This document shows positions 1-7,791 of a stretch of DNA of 17,122 nt, one piece after another. The stretch lies in contig HF985564.1 of assembly GCA_000431215.1 (NCBI GenBank), forward strand, positions 1-17,122, written 5' to 3'. How positions within the stretch are numbered: the first letter of the stretch is position 1; each line of letters opens with the position of its first letter. Position numbers and translations under genes: made by a program. Source of the stretch: Prevotella sp. CAG:1031 (GTDB lineage: Bacteria; Bacteroidota; Bacteroidia; Bacteroidales; Muribaculaceae). The notes under the pieces were generated by a model. That model did no database searches. It had not been told where the DNA came from and saw only the letters and a list, made by a program, of their open reading frames with translations.

Positions 1-2
1 TG

Positions 3-1418
3 GACGCCGCCACAATCGCGAAGATCAAAGCCGAGCTCCCGTCGACAGAAATCGAGGCATTCGTCCACGGAGCACTATGCGTCTGCTACAGCGGAGACTG
101 CCGCGCATCGCTCGTGACTACCGGCCGGAGCGCCAACCGCGGCGAATGCAGCCAGATATGCCGCCTGCCGTTCGACCTCGTCGACGGTTCGGGGCGCAAA
201 CTCGTCGGGCGGCGGCATCTGCTCTCGCTTCGAGATATGAACCGAAGCGCCGAGATAGGACTGATGGCCCGCGCGGGTGTAATGTCGTTCAAAATCGAGG
301 GGCGCCTGAAAGATGTCGGCTATGTGAAGACAACAGTCGGGGCATACCGCCGCATTATCGACGACTTCATAACCGCAAACCCCGACGAATTCGAGCGGGC
401 ATCGCGCGGAGAGTCGGCACTGTCATTCACGCCCGACCTGACGCGGGCCTTCAACCGCGGATTCACTACCTATTATATAAAAGGGCCGTTAAGCCCCGGC
501 GAGCGGATAGCATCGACAGCCACCCCAAAAAGCGTCGGGCGCGAGGTGGCGCGGTCGAAAGCGGCGTCGAAAGGGCGTCAGGTTCGGGTGCGCGCCGTAG
601 AGCCGCTCGTCAACGGCGACGGTCTTAGCTGGTTCAACAGTAACGGCGAACTTGAAGGGTTCCGCGTAAACCGAGTGGATGGAGATACGCTCATGGCGGC
701 GCGCCCGATCAATATTCCGGCCGGCGCCCCACTCTACCGCAGCTTCGACAAGCGACAGTCCGATATGCTCGAAGGCGACACCGCCCGACGGACGATAGCA
801 GCGCGGATGACGTTGCGGCGCGCCGCGTCAGGCATTGCGCTCGACATCGCCATAGACGGCATCACGGCGTCGGCTGCGCTCCCCATAGAGCCTCAGCCGG
901 CCAAGACTCCTCAGCTGCAACGGCGACGCGAAACACTGACAAAGACAGGCGATACCGTCTATCGCATCACGGAAGTCGACGATCGTCTCGGCGACGAGTT
1001 CGTAGCAGCCTCGCAGCTGACTGCCTTAAGGCGCAAGACCATTGACGCTCTTGACCGTTCAATGGCTGCCCACGCTTTCAGGCGGCTTGTCCGCAAAAAA
1101 AGCGACGAGCCGATAAGCGGCCCGCTGCCCGAGAGCGCTTCTGTCGCCAACCATGTCGCAGCCGAGTTTTACCGGCGCCGCGGAGCAACTGAACCGCTGC
1201 CTCTGGCACTCGAGACAGAGCCGGAGCGCCAGAACGAAAAGGGACTCAGAGTCATGACAACGCGCTATTGCCTGCGACACGAGCTTGGGGCATGCCTCAA
1301 GACGCCGTCCGGGAAACAGCTGCCGCAAAAGCTGTTTCTCAAGATGAGCGACCGCGATACAGCTTTCGAACTGAGATTCGACTGCCGGCGATGCCGCATG
1401 GAACTCTTCACCACATAA
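3..1418 (+). CDS. U32 family peptidase-like protein (RlhA/YdcP type, DUF3656), 5'-truncated
   Basis: Only the C-terminal 471 residues are in the window; the open frame runs through the left edge, so the true start lies outside, and the GTG at 114 is internal. The visible part begins just before the U32 signature (EAFVHGALCVCYSGDC), followed by GRSANRGECSQICRLPF and SFKIEGRLKD, all typical of U32 proteins. The middle part contains a NGDGLSW motif typical of the DUF3656 region. The C-terminus is Cys-rich (YCLRHELGACLK, FDCRRCRMEL). Family knowledge: U32 proteins with DUF3656, such as E. coli RlhA, are linked to prephenate-dependent hydroxylation of 23S rRNA; relatives hydroxylate tRNA or ubiquinone precursors. 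The conserved cysteines of the signature ligate an Fe-S cluster in characterised homologues. RNA hydroxylation is therefore more likely than proteolysis, but the exact substrate here is inferred. The gene converges on rpmH. Confidence 0.9.
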   Translation, partial: DAATIAKIKAELPSTEIEAFVHGALCVCYSGDCRASLVTTGRSANRGECSQICRLPFDLVDGSGRKLVGRRHLLSLRDMNRSAEIGLMARAGVMSFKIEGRLKDVGYVKTTVGAYRRIIDDFITANPDEFERASRGESALSFTPDLTRAFNRGFTTYYIKGPLSPGERIASTATPKSVGREVARSKAASKGRQVRVRAVEPLVNGDGLSWFNSNGELEGFRVNRVDGDTLMAARPINIPAGAPLYRSFDKRQSDMLEGDTARRTIAARMTLRRAASGIALDIAIDGITASAALPIEPQPAKTPQLQRRRETLTKTGDTVYRITEVDDRLGDEFVAASQLTALRRKTIDALDRSMAAHAFRRLVRKKSDEPISGPLPESASVANHVAAEFYRRRGATEPLPLALETEPERQNEKGLRVMTTRYCLRHELGACLKTPSGKQLPQKLFLKMSDRDTAFELRFDCRRCRMELFTT

Positions 1419-1420
1419 CA

Positions 1421-1466
1421 CGACACAGCGCCCCGCCGACGAACCGGCGAGGCGCTGAGCATGTCG
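1421..1466. terminator. Strong hairpin between convergent U32 gene and rpmH
   Basis: Starting 3 nt after the U32 stop codon, CAGCGCC (1426-1432) pairs with GGCGCTG (1451-1457). An inner CGCCG/CGGCG stem lies inside it, and an outer CGACA/TGTCG pair (1421-1425 with 1462-1466) extends it with a 4-nt bulge. There is no clear U-tract on either strand, so this is a GC-rich transcript-end hairpin serving both convergent genes rather than a textbook intrinsic terminator. Confidence 0.5.
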
Positions 1467-1488
1467 TGGCTAAGAGAGGTGGGGAAGA

Positions 1489-1644
1489 TTACTTCTTGCC
1501 CAGATGGTCTGAAACCGTCAGGTGAAGACGACCTTTTGCGCGACGACGGGCAAGGACTTTGCGGCCGTCGGGGGTAGACATGCGAGCGCGGAAACCGTGC
1601 TTGTTGACTCTCTTGCGGTTGGAGGGTTGGAATGTTCTTTTCAT
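1489..1644 (-). CDS. rpmH: 50S ribosomal protein L34
   Basis: Reading the minus strand from the ATG at 1644 gives a 51-residue, Lys/Arg-rich protein beginning MKRTFQPSNRKRVNKHGF, with TPDGRKVLARRRAKGR in the middle and ending TVSDHLGKK. The MKRTFQPS start and the GFRxRM...GR.VL..RR.KGR pattern are diagnostic for L34, a small structural protein of the large ribosomal subunit. The length is normal for the family, slightly longer than the proteobacterial form, as is usual in Bacteroidota. It is transcribed from its own near-consensus promoter at 1691-1722, so it is probably independent of the upstream DUF2461 gene, although read-through is possible. The usual dnaA/rnpA neighbours are absent. Confidence 0.97.
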   Translation of the reverse strand: MKRTFQPSNRKRVNKHGFRARMSTPDGRKVLARRRAKGRLHLTVSDHLGKK

Positions 1645-1690
1645 TGCCTTTGTATGTCAAGATTGATTATTGTCGAGATATTTCGAGGCG

Positions 1691-1722
1691 CAAATTTACA
1701 ACAAAAAATCCGACGCCGCAAA
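1691..1722 (-). promoter_or_regulatory. rpmH promoter (Bacteroidota type)
   Basis: On the minus strand TTTG (1722-1719), 20 nt, then TAAATTTG (1698-1691) matches the -33 TTTG / -7 TAnnTTTG consensus exactly. It would start transcription near 1687 and give a leader of about 40 nt before rpmH. Confidence 0.75.
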
Positions 1723-1752
1723 AAAATCGGCAAAAATCAGTTTTAAAGGCCG

Positions 1753-2424
1753 TTATTCTTCTGTTGCCGAATAATTTAAGAAGTCGACAAAGGGCTTCGT
1801 AAAGCTCAAAAGCTCGGCCGATCGTTCAGGCCACGCAGGATCGAGAAAGAACTCGGGGCCGACGTTGCGCGCCTGCAGTCCATAGTCTTTCATCCTGAGC
1901 CAGCCGGCATGGGGATGGTCTTTCGGCCAGCCCCGAGGAACGGTCTTAAGGCTGTCGGAGGTCGTTATCTCGAAATTCGAGACTATCTCCGGCGCATTTA
2001 CAATCGCCTCCCATTCTTCGATATTGTCGACGATAGCACGGCGCAGTTTTTTCAGCAACGGGGCTTCGGGACACCATATCCCGGCGAAAAGTCCGGCCCA
2101 CTGATGAGAATCGGGGCCGATCTGGATATAAAAGCCGCTTTGCGAACCGGGGGCATTCATAGCCGCCGAAAAGAATGTCTTATACGGCGTTTTGTCAGGA
2201 GAAAAGCGGGTGTCGCGGTAAATGCGGTAAGCGGCACGCTTGGCCGTCAGCGATGTCAGAGCCGGCTCCCAGACCGACATGGTGTCAATCATCCGGCCGA
2301 TATCGGCAAGCCATAAAGCACGAAGGTCGTCGTAGCGGTTCTTGTTAGCCCGAAACCAATCGCGGTCGTTGTTAGCCGCAAGCTCGCGCAAAAAAGCGTA
2401 AAGGTCGTTTATGTAATATTTCAT
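1753..2424 (-). CDS. DUF2461 domain-containing protein
   Basis: This is a 223-residue soluble protein with no signal peptide or membrane segment. The N-terminal half has the hallmark of DUF2461/TIGR02453: an early NNDRDWFRANKNRYDD segment followed by YRIYRDTRFSPDKTPYKT and the aromatic stretch GFYIQIGPDSHQWAGLFAGIW. A GWPKDHPHAGWLRMKDYG segment follows in the C-terminal part. The length matches the family, which usually covers the whole protein. The family is widespread in bacteria and some fungi but its biochemical role is unknown, so no function is assigned. The ATG is 4 nt downstream of the DUF4834 stop codon, which implies co-transcription and probably translational coupling with that gene. 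Confidence 0.9.
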   Translation of the reverse strand: MKYYINDLYAFLRELAANNDRDWFRANKNRYDDLRALWLADIGRMIDTMSVWEPALTSLTAKRAAYRIYRDTRFSPDKTPYKTFFSAAMNAPGSQSGFYIQIGPDSHQWAGLFAGIWCPEAPLLKKLRRAIVDNIEEWEAIVNAPEIVSNFEITTSDSLKTVPRGWPKDHPHAGWLRMKDYGLQARNVGPEFFLDPAWPERSAELLSFTKPFVDFLNYSATEE

Positions 2425-2428
2425 CGCT

Positions 2429-2764
2429 CTATTTCAAGTCTTCCCATTCGGCATCGGAGACCTGAGGCTCGGCGCTGAAATCGGCAGGAGCCTCGGCAGT
2501 TGATTCTTCAGCAATGTCGACCTCTTCGAAAGCGACATACTCGCCGACTTCGGGCCCGAATTTTTTAGGCTTATGCCTGAAAGGGCGGCTCCATCCGCCA
2601 GGGCGCGACGTCTGCGAAGCCCGAGTTCCGGCAGAGGTGCCGGTGCCGGACATGGCATCACGGAACTGACGCTGCGCGCTCCGCACGCGCATCGCTACTT
2701 TCACAATCGGCCATATAACGAAATAGCCGATAAGAACCAGAATGAGAAATCCAAAGAAACTCAT
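2429..2764 (-). CDS. DUF4834 family membrane-anchored protein
   Basis: A 111-residue protein with one N-terminal hydrophobic helix (about residues 3-24, FFGFLILVLIGYFVIWPIV), then a basic, Ser/Gly/Thr-rich linker and an acidic C-terminal third. The motif KKFGPEVGEYVAFEEV followed by a final DAEWEDLK resembles the Bacteroidota DUF4834 family, in which a GEYVxFEE motif and a terminal acidic DAExE peptide are the conserved parts. The architecture suggests an inner-membrane anchored protein with a short exposed tail. No function is known. It lies 4 nt upstream of DUF2461; the 42-nt gap from the PCMD gene has no recognisable promoter, so all may belong to one minus-strand transcript. Confidence 0.8.
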   Translation of the reverse strand: MSFFGFLILVLIGYFVIWPIVKVAMRVRSAQRQFRDAMSGTGTSAGTRASQTSRPGGWSRPFRHKPKKFGPEVGEYVAFEEVDIAEESTAEAPADFSAEPQVSDAEWEDLK

Positions 2765-2806
2765 ATTATGACAACGGACGCATGAGGCCGTTTGTTGTGT
2801 CGGACA

Positions 2807-3772
2807 TCAGAAACCGAAACCGACATTGTCGACACAGAACGACAGACCGGGGGTGCCCACATACGGCTCGCCGTCGCCGGCCGAAATCATCACAATGACA
2901 TGGGTCGGCGTAGCTGTGGCATCGTCGTAGCCTTCCTCGATCACAGGCACCATACGACCCTTGGAATTCCGTGCATAATAGGCGTTTGAGCCGGAACGGA
3001 GCGCGAGAGTCGACGAGTCGTAGCCCGGTTTGCCGGCGGGATTGCCATAGACGAGTTTGATTGCGTGGCCGTTGACCCAGGGACTCGACGAGCGGAACTT
3101 CTCGCTGCCACCGGCCACGCGCCGGGCGTGGATATTTCCCTTGGCGTCTTCCCAACGGCGCTGCAGCAGCACGAAGACAACGGCGTTGTCACGCCCCGGC
3201 AGAGTCTTCTGTGAGCCAAAGCCCGACGACTTGACGCGCGTATTGGCCGCCGGCATATCGACTTTATAGTCAAACACCAGCGCTGCCGGCCGCTTCGTAT
3301 AAGGAATTCCCATTTCCATCTTTGAATAGGGATTCTTTGTGCTCGTGATCGGCTCGATCATGCGTCCTAGAAACATCGAGCCGGCCACCATAACATTCAT
3401 GTTGATAAGGCCGAGCACCTTAACCTTCTCCATCTGCGATGTCAGACGGGCACACTTGCCACGTCCGGGCCGATTCTCGGGGTAGACGGCATTGCTGCCT
3501 TTGGTGACTCCCGAAACTTTCGCCAGGACATTCGAGGTGGCCCATGGGGAGCCTCCGCGGTTGGTGTATGCGGAGTTTCCGTTGACCGTCGCTGTGGGGC
3601 CTACCTCATAAAGCGTCTTCGAATTGCCGCCTATGACGGCGCTCTCCTTTATGTTGCGCGTCACCCAACGATCGAAATTTCCGTAGTTTATCGGCTCTAC
3701 CCGATAGGCGGCCGCCGACAGCGATGAGAGCAGAGAGAGCGTGATTAACGAAGTTGAAATGAATTTTTTCAT
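2807..3772 (-). CDS. Secreted PCMD-domain (putative carbohydrate metabolism) protein
   Basis: The 321-residue protein starts at the ATG at 3772. The longer open frame (to 3847) would add 25 residues overlapping the upstream gene and put residues before a good signal peptide, MKKFISTSLITLSLLSSLSA, with likely cleavage after SAAA. The body matches the PCMD (PF13201) pattern: an early YGNFDRWVTRNIKES segment, the triad AVYPEN.../ARLTSQ.../VMVAGSMFLGRM, then GIPYTKRPAALVFDYKV, a variable middle, and a C-terminal THVIVMISAGDGEPYVG...LSFCVDNVGFGF strand. PCMD is a jelly-roll-like, carbohydrate-associated domain of Bacteroidota; a catalytic role is not established. Many PCMD proteins are lipoproteins, but this one has no lipobox cysteine and looks SPI-secreted. 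The start is 11 nt downstream of the DUF3943 gene. Confidence 0.78.
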   Translation of the reverse strand: MKKFISTSLITLSLLSSLSAAAYRVEPINYGNFDRWVTRNIKESAVIGGNSKTLYEVGPTATVNGNSAYTNRGGSPWATSNVLAKVSGVTKGSNAVYPENRPGRGKCARLTSQMEKVKVLGLINMNVMVAGSMFLGRMIEPITSTKNPYSKMEMGIPYTKRPAALVFDYKVDMPAANTRVKSSGFGSQKTLPGRDNAVVFVLLQRRWEDAKGNIHARRVAGGSEKFRSSSPWVNGHAIKLVYGNPAGKPGYDSSTLALRSGSNAYYARNSKGRMVPVIEEGYDDATATPTHVIVMISAGDGEPYVGTPGLSFCVDNVGFGF

Positions 3773-3783
3773 AATGCGAAATA

Positions 3784-4662
3784 TTAGAAAACAGCGTTCA
3801 GCGTCATACCGAATCCCGACGACCCGCCGACCGACACGGGCCCCCACTGCGATGAGACGCTCTGAAGACGCAACGCCTTGTTTTTATTATACTTGTTCCA
3901 CTGTCGCGCGGAATTGCCGAAGATAAAGCCGAGAACCTCGTTGACAGGATCAATCAGAACCGCCACAATATTGCCCAATACCGGCGACCCCAGCAGGCGG
4001 TAATCGTTGGCGACAATATGACGCTTCGCGCGATAGAAAGCCTCTCCGACAACGGCGCCCACGAGCGGGGTTATTATCAGATCCTGAATCGACGGCACTT
4101 CGTTGATACATTCAATTCCGTATTCCCAGAAGCAGGTCGAGATGAAAGTCACGTAGACCAGCGAGCCCAGGACATTGAGGCCCTGCGAGCGCGCTCCCAT
4201 ATAATAGGCGCCTCCGGCGTAGGGATGGAGGATATAATTGAACAGCGGCAGATCGCTGTCCCAGACAGGCCCGCTTTTGGCATGATTCCACCAGCGCCTG
4301 AAAAACGGCACGCCCTTCTGCGACGCCTTATTCCAGGCTGTAGTGCTCTCGGGCAGCAACTCGAGAACACCCAGAGTGGCGAAACCCGCGCCGAACAGGG
4401 CTGCGGTATTCTGCCATATCCGCTTCCAGTTCGGGCAACTACGCCACATCGAATAAGGATGCTGATAGAGATCGTCATGAGGCAATTTAAGATCTATCGG
4501 CATCTCCGTCCCTGCCGAACCGGGAACGAGAGCACCGTTGCTATAATCGACAGAACTACTGTCAGACACAATCGGCTCTGCCGGTGAGGCCACAGTCCGC
4601 CCGGCCATAAGCATAATGGCCATGGCAGTCAGAGTGACTTTCAGAGTTGTCCGGTTTGTCAT
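3784..4662 (-). CDS. DUF3943 domain-containing envelope protein
   Basis: I chose the ATG at 4662 because it opens directly into a signal peptide (residues 1-25, ending GRTVASP); the longer frame to 4773 adds a Cys-rich stretch unlike a coding region. The mature protein of about 265 residues carries the DUF3943 hallmarks: FNYILHPYAGGAYYMGARS (about 141-158), WEYGIECINEVPSIQDLIITP (about 179-200) and a LIDPVNEVLGF segment (about 236-246). The family is found in Bacteroidota and Proteobacteria, contains hydrophobic segments and is envelope-associated, but has no defined function. The PCMD gene follows after 11 nt, suggesting these two exported proteins are made together. The divergent beta-barrel gene starts 159 nt away. 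Confidence 0.85.
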   Translation of the reverse strand: MTNRTTLKVTLTAMAIMLMAGRTVASPAEPIVSDSSSVDYSNGALVPGSAGTEMPIDLKLPHDDLYQHPYSMWRSCPNWKRIWQNTAALFGAGFATLGVLELLPESTTAWNKASQKGVPFFRRWWNHAKSGPVWDSDLPLFNYILHPYAGGAYYMGARSQGLNVLGSLVYVTFISTCFWEYGIECINEVPSIQDLIITPLVGAVVGEAFYRAKRHIVANDYRLLGSPVLGNIVAVLIDPVNEVLGFIFGNSARQWNKYNKNKALRLQSVSSQWGPVSVGGSSGFGMTLNAVF

Positions 4663-4753
4663 AATAGTTGAAACGTGTTTTATATAGCAACAACAAAAGT
4701 GGGCATTTTTCCCGACACCGCAGCAAAAAATTTGCCAATTGTCCGTTTTCGGC

Positions 4754-4761
4754 CAAACATA
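4754..4761 (-). promoter_or_regulatory. Candidate -7 element for the DUF3943 transcript
   Basis: The minus strand reads TATGTTTG, a match to TAnnTTTG, but no good TTTG lies 19-21 nt upstream (the nearest is 13 nt away). It would give a leader of about 88 nt. Weak candidate. Confidence 0.3.
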
Positions 4762-4809
4762 GTGCACTATCACCCAAACAACGCCTGACCCGCTTATGTT
4801 AATTATATG

Positions 4810-4817
4810 TAACTTCG
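4810..4817 (+). promoter_or_regulatory. Candidate -7 element directly upstream of the beta-barrel gene
   Basis: TAACTTCG differs from TAnnTTTG at one position and ends 4 nt before the GTG start at 4822. No clear -33 element is seen. If used, transcription would begin at or next to the start codon, giving a leaderless or almost leaderless message. Confidence 0.35.
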
Positions 4818-4821
4818 CATC

Positions 4822-6012
4822 GTGTTTCGACTATCAGCAACTTTTTCATCATTATTCATAGCCATGACGGCTATAGGGGTCTCAGCTCAATGCCCTCTTC
4901 CCACCGCCGCACTGCCCGACAGTGTCGCTCCGGCTGTCATACCCCCTGTCGAACACAATTCCCGCGGATTCATCGGAAACATCATAGAATACTTCTTGAC
5001 GACAAACAAGCCAAAGCCTTATAAAGACATCGACTTCTCGCTCATAGGGGGCCCCTTTTATTCGTCAGACACAAAGTTAGGCATCGGCCTTGTCGGCGCG
5101 GCGCTCTACCATGCCGCCAAAGACTCACTCGCTCCGGTGAGCGACCTATCTCTCAAATGCCATGTATCGACGTCGCTGTTCTCGAAAGTCTCGATCACCG
5201 GCAACCATTTTTTCCCCGACGACCGCTGCCGAATAACCTACGGTCTTTCGCTGAGCCTGCTGCCGACTTACTTCTGGGGAATCGGCTATGAAAACGCCAG
5301 CGACGACAACCATAAGACAAAATACCGCAACCTGACATTCAGCTTCGGAACCGACGTGTCGTTCCGCATAGCCCCCTCCCTGTTCGCAGGGCCGTCGTTC
5401 GCCCTCAGCTACATAATAGCCTCACGCATAAAAGTGCCTGAGATTTTCGGCGATCTTCCGACGACCACGACATCTGTCGGCACCGGCATAACAATTCAAT
5501 ACGACACCCGCGACGTCGTCAGCGAACCCCACAAAGGTGTCAATGCCCGCATTGTCCAGCGGTTCTATCCGAGCTTCTTCGGCAACAGCTCCCACTCGTT
5601 TTCATCGACCTCCTTCTTTCTGGCGGGATACTTTCCGCTGTGGAAAGGGGCAGTCCTGGCGGCACGCCTGAACGGCTCATTCACCTACGGCGACCCCCCA
5701 TGGGGCATGATGCCGCATCTGGGAGGCTCGTCGACAATGCGCGGATACTACGAAGGGCGCTACCGCGACAAATGTTCGACCGACATAACCGTCGAACTGC
5801 GCCAGAGCGTCTGGCGGCGCAACGGCATAGTGGTCTGGGGCGGTGCCGGCAACGTGTTCCCCGACTTCAAAAACATACGTCTGAAACAAATACTCCCCAA
5901 CTTCGGTCTCGGTTACCGGTGGCAGTTCAAGCAGCGCATGAACGTGCGTGTCGATATCGGTTTCGGCCGGGGCGAATGGGGTGTCGAATTCAATATCAAT
6001 GAAGCTTTCTGA
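4822..6012 (+). CDS. BamA/TamA-family outer-membrane beta-barrel protein without POTRA domains
   Basis: A 396-residue protein starting at a GTG; an in-frame TAA at 4810 excludes any earlier start, and the next ATG (4864) would destroy the signal peptide (residues 1-22, ending GVSA before QCPLP). After a short periplasmic linker the rest is alternating amphipathic beta strands from about residue 70, including SLIGGPFYSSDTKLGIGL, ITIQYDTRDVVSEPHKG and GGSSTMRGYYEGRYRD (R307-G308 of the conserved (V/M)RG(F/Y) turn of the Omp85 family). It ends in phenylalanine (VEFNINEAF), a classic C-terminal barrel-insertion signal. Omp85 members assemble or translocate proteins through POTRA domains, but these are absent here, so a pore or lipase-barrel-like role is equally possible. 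It overlaps the following transferase gene by 14 nt. Confidence 0.88.
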   Translation: MFRLSATFSSLFIAMTAIGVSAQCPLPTAALPDSVAPAVIPPVEHNSRGFIGNIIEYFLTTNKPKPYKDIDFSLIGGPFYSSDTKLGIGLVGAALYHAAKDSLAPVSDLSLKCHVSTSLFSKVSITGNHFFPDDRCRITYGLSLSLLPTYFWGIGYENASDDNHKTKYRNLTFSFGTDVSFRIAPSLFAGPSFALSYIIASRIKVPEIFGDLPTTTTSVGTGITIQYDTRDVVSEPHKGVNARIVQRFYPSFFGNSSHSFSSTSFFLAGYFPLWKGAVLAARLNGSFTYGDPPWGMMPHLGGSSTMRGYYEGRYRDKCSTDITVELRQSVWRRNGIVVWGGAGNVFPDFKNIRLKQILPNFGLGYRWQFKQRMNVRVDIGFGRGEWGVEFNINEAF

Positions 6013-7714
6013 TCGCCTCAGACGCGCAGTGGAAAATGGAGCGCTGCCCGTCTATATATTCCTTATTCTGCTAATAATTCCGAATGTCATCCTCGGTTTC
6101 ACCGAGAAGATGCCCTTTATGGTCGCGGTCGTCAATGTCGCGCTTCCACTGGCCGTCTACTATCTTCTGCTGACACTTTCACCGCGGTTAGGACGCACGA
6201 TATGGCTGTTCTTCCCCGTCATATTCCTCGACGCGTTCCAGATCGTGCTGCTATGGCTCTACAAACGGTCGGTCATCGCCGTCGACATGTTCCTCAACCT
6301 TGTGACAACCAATCCCGGCGAGGCGGGCGAACTGCTGGGCAACATGCTGCCGTCGATCATAATAGTCGTTGTTCTCTATGTGCCGCTGCTGACATTTGCC
6401 ACCGTCATGCTGTGTAAAGGCTGGAATATCGGCCGCGACAGCCTCATGCGCCAGCGCCGCTATGCCCTGTGGCTGGCAATTGCCGCAGCCACAGTCACCG
6501 TAGCAGCCGGACTCGGCGGCGAGCTGAGATTCCGCCGCGACATCTTTCCGATCAATGCCCTCGACAACGCCCGGCTCGCCGGCCGCCACGCGATAAAACT
6601 GCGTCAGCGCGCCGCCAACGAACCTGAGTTCAGTTTTGACGCCCGTAGCGTCAGGCCCGACTCTTGCCGCGAAGTGATAGTGCTCGTGGTCGGCGAGACG
6701 TCGCGCGCCGACCACTGGGCCCTCAACTGCTACGGCCGGCCTACAAATCCGAGGCTGACGAGGCTCGAAGCCGACAGCTGCGGCAGGCTCGTCAACTTCC
6801 GGCGCTCCCTGAGCCAGTCGAACACTACCCACAAGAGCGTGCCTCTGCTGCTGACTCATCTGACACCGGAAAACTACGCCGATTCGATCTATTCCGTCCG
6901 ATCGGTCATCAGTGCATTCAAAGAAGCCGGGTATTCCACAGCGTTCGTGACTGCCCAGAAACATAACCGCTCCTTCATCGAATTCTTCGGCAATGAAGCC
7001 GACACAACCATATATATCGGCGAAGACTCTCCCGAAAAATTAGCCAAGACCGGCGATCTCAGACTGCTTGACTACCTCGACAATATTCTCGCCAAAGGCG
7101 CGCGAAAGCAGCTTGTAGTTCTCCACTGCTACGGGTCGCACTTCTCTTACCGCGACCGCTATCCCGCCGACATGGCGCGCTTCACGCCCGACAGCTATTC
7201 TGAAATATCGACCGGCGAACGCGATGCGCTCATCAACGCCTACGACAACACAATAGTGGCAACCGACAGCCTACTCAGCGGCATAGCCCGCCGGCTCGAG
7301 CACCTCGGAGCCAACGCCGCCATGATTTACAGCAGCGACCACGGTGAGGACATTCTCGACGACAGCCGGGGTTTGTTCCTCCATGCGTCGCCCTGTCCGA
7401 CATTCTATCAGGTATACGTTCCGTTCATCGTGTGGATCTCAAACAGTTATGTCGCGCGCTACCCCGAAATATCAGAAACGCTGACGCTCAACTCGCGCCT
7501 ACCTGTCGCCTCGGGCGACTCATTCACCCCGACAGCGCTGGGGCTGGCCGGAATTACGACCCCGCGCATAACTGCGCCCATGAGCGTAACAGACAGCAAC
7601 TACCGCCCTCTGCCTCGCCGCTATCTCAACGACCACAACGAATGCATCGGGCTCATGCAGTCGGGCTTCATTGGAAACGACTGTCGACTCACCCGTCAGC
7701 TCGACAGAATGTGA
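5999..7714 (+). CDS. Phosphoethanolamine transferase-like inner-membrane enzyme (EptA/sulfatase fold)
   Basis: A 571-residue protein. The ATG at 5999 lies inside the end of the barrel gene and opens MKLSDRLRRAVENG before the first helix; an earlier in-frame ATG at 5948 would only add residues overlapping that gene. Five N-terminal membrane helices (about residues 17-200) precede a periplasmic alkaline-phosphatase-fold domain. Its metal and catalytic motifs are present: VGETSRADHW (Glu233), SNTTHKSVP (candidate nucleophile Thr277, possibly Thr276), CYGSHFSYRDRYP, and SSDHGED (Asp447, His448). This order matches EptA-type enzymes, which move phosphoethanolamine from phosphatidylethanolamine to lipid A or other glycans and can change resistance to cationic peptides. 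The acceptor here is unknown. The overlap with the barrel gene implies coupled translation. Confidence 0.9.
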   Translation: MKLSDRLRRAVENGALPVYIFLILLIIPNVILGFTEKMPFMVAVVNVALPLAVYYLLLTLSPRLGRTIWLFFPVIFLDAFQIVLLWLYKRSVIAVDMFLNLVTTNPGEAGELLGNMLPSIIIVVVLYVPLLTFATVMLCKGWNIGRDSLMRQRRYALWLAIAAATVTVAAGLGGELRFRRDIFPINALDNARLAGRHAIKLRQRAANEPEFSFDARSVRPDSCREVIVLVVGETSRADHWALNCYGRPTNPRLTRLEADSCGRLVNFRRSLSQSNTTHKSVPLLLTHLTPENYADSIYSVRSVISAFKEAGYSTAFVTAQKHNRSFIEFFGNEADTTIYIGEDSPEKLAKTGDLRLLDYLDNILAKGARKQLVVLHCYGSHFSYRDRYPADMARFTPDSYSEISTGERDALINAYDNTIVATDSLLSGIARRLEHLGANAAMIYSSDHGEDILDDSRGLFLHASPCPTFYQVYVPFIVWISNSYVARYPEISETLTLNSRLPVASGDSFTPTALGLAGITTPRITAPMSVTDSNYRPLPRRYLNDHNECIGLMQSGFIGNDCRLTRQLDRM

Positions 7715-7722
7715 GCGCCGCA

Positions 7723-7754
7723 CTTGCGCCGGAGGCATTTGTTTCGTAACTTTG
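7723..7754 (+). promoter_or_regulatory. purN promoter (Bacteroidota type)
   Basis: CTTG (7723-7726), 20 nt, then TAACTTTG (7747-7754). The -7 box is an exact TAnnTTTG match and the -33 box keeps TTG. Transcription would begin near 7758, about 33 nt before the purN ATG. Confidence 0.65.
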
Positions 7755-7791
7755 TCGGTAGTAACAACAACCTCAGCCTTAACGTCACGCC

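Noticed and set aside
1522..1746. 74-residue + strand frame overlapping rpmH
   Set aside because: Antisense to L34 and its promoter; the L34 reading is certain.
3773..3847. 25-residue N-terminal extension of the PCMD protein
   Set aside because: Would overlap the DUF3943 coding end and bury the signal peptide; start at 3772 fits better.
6251..6964. 237-residue open frame antisense to the PEtn transferase gene
   Set aside because: Overlaps the transmembrane and catalytic coding region; no motifs, no start context.
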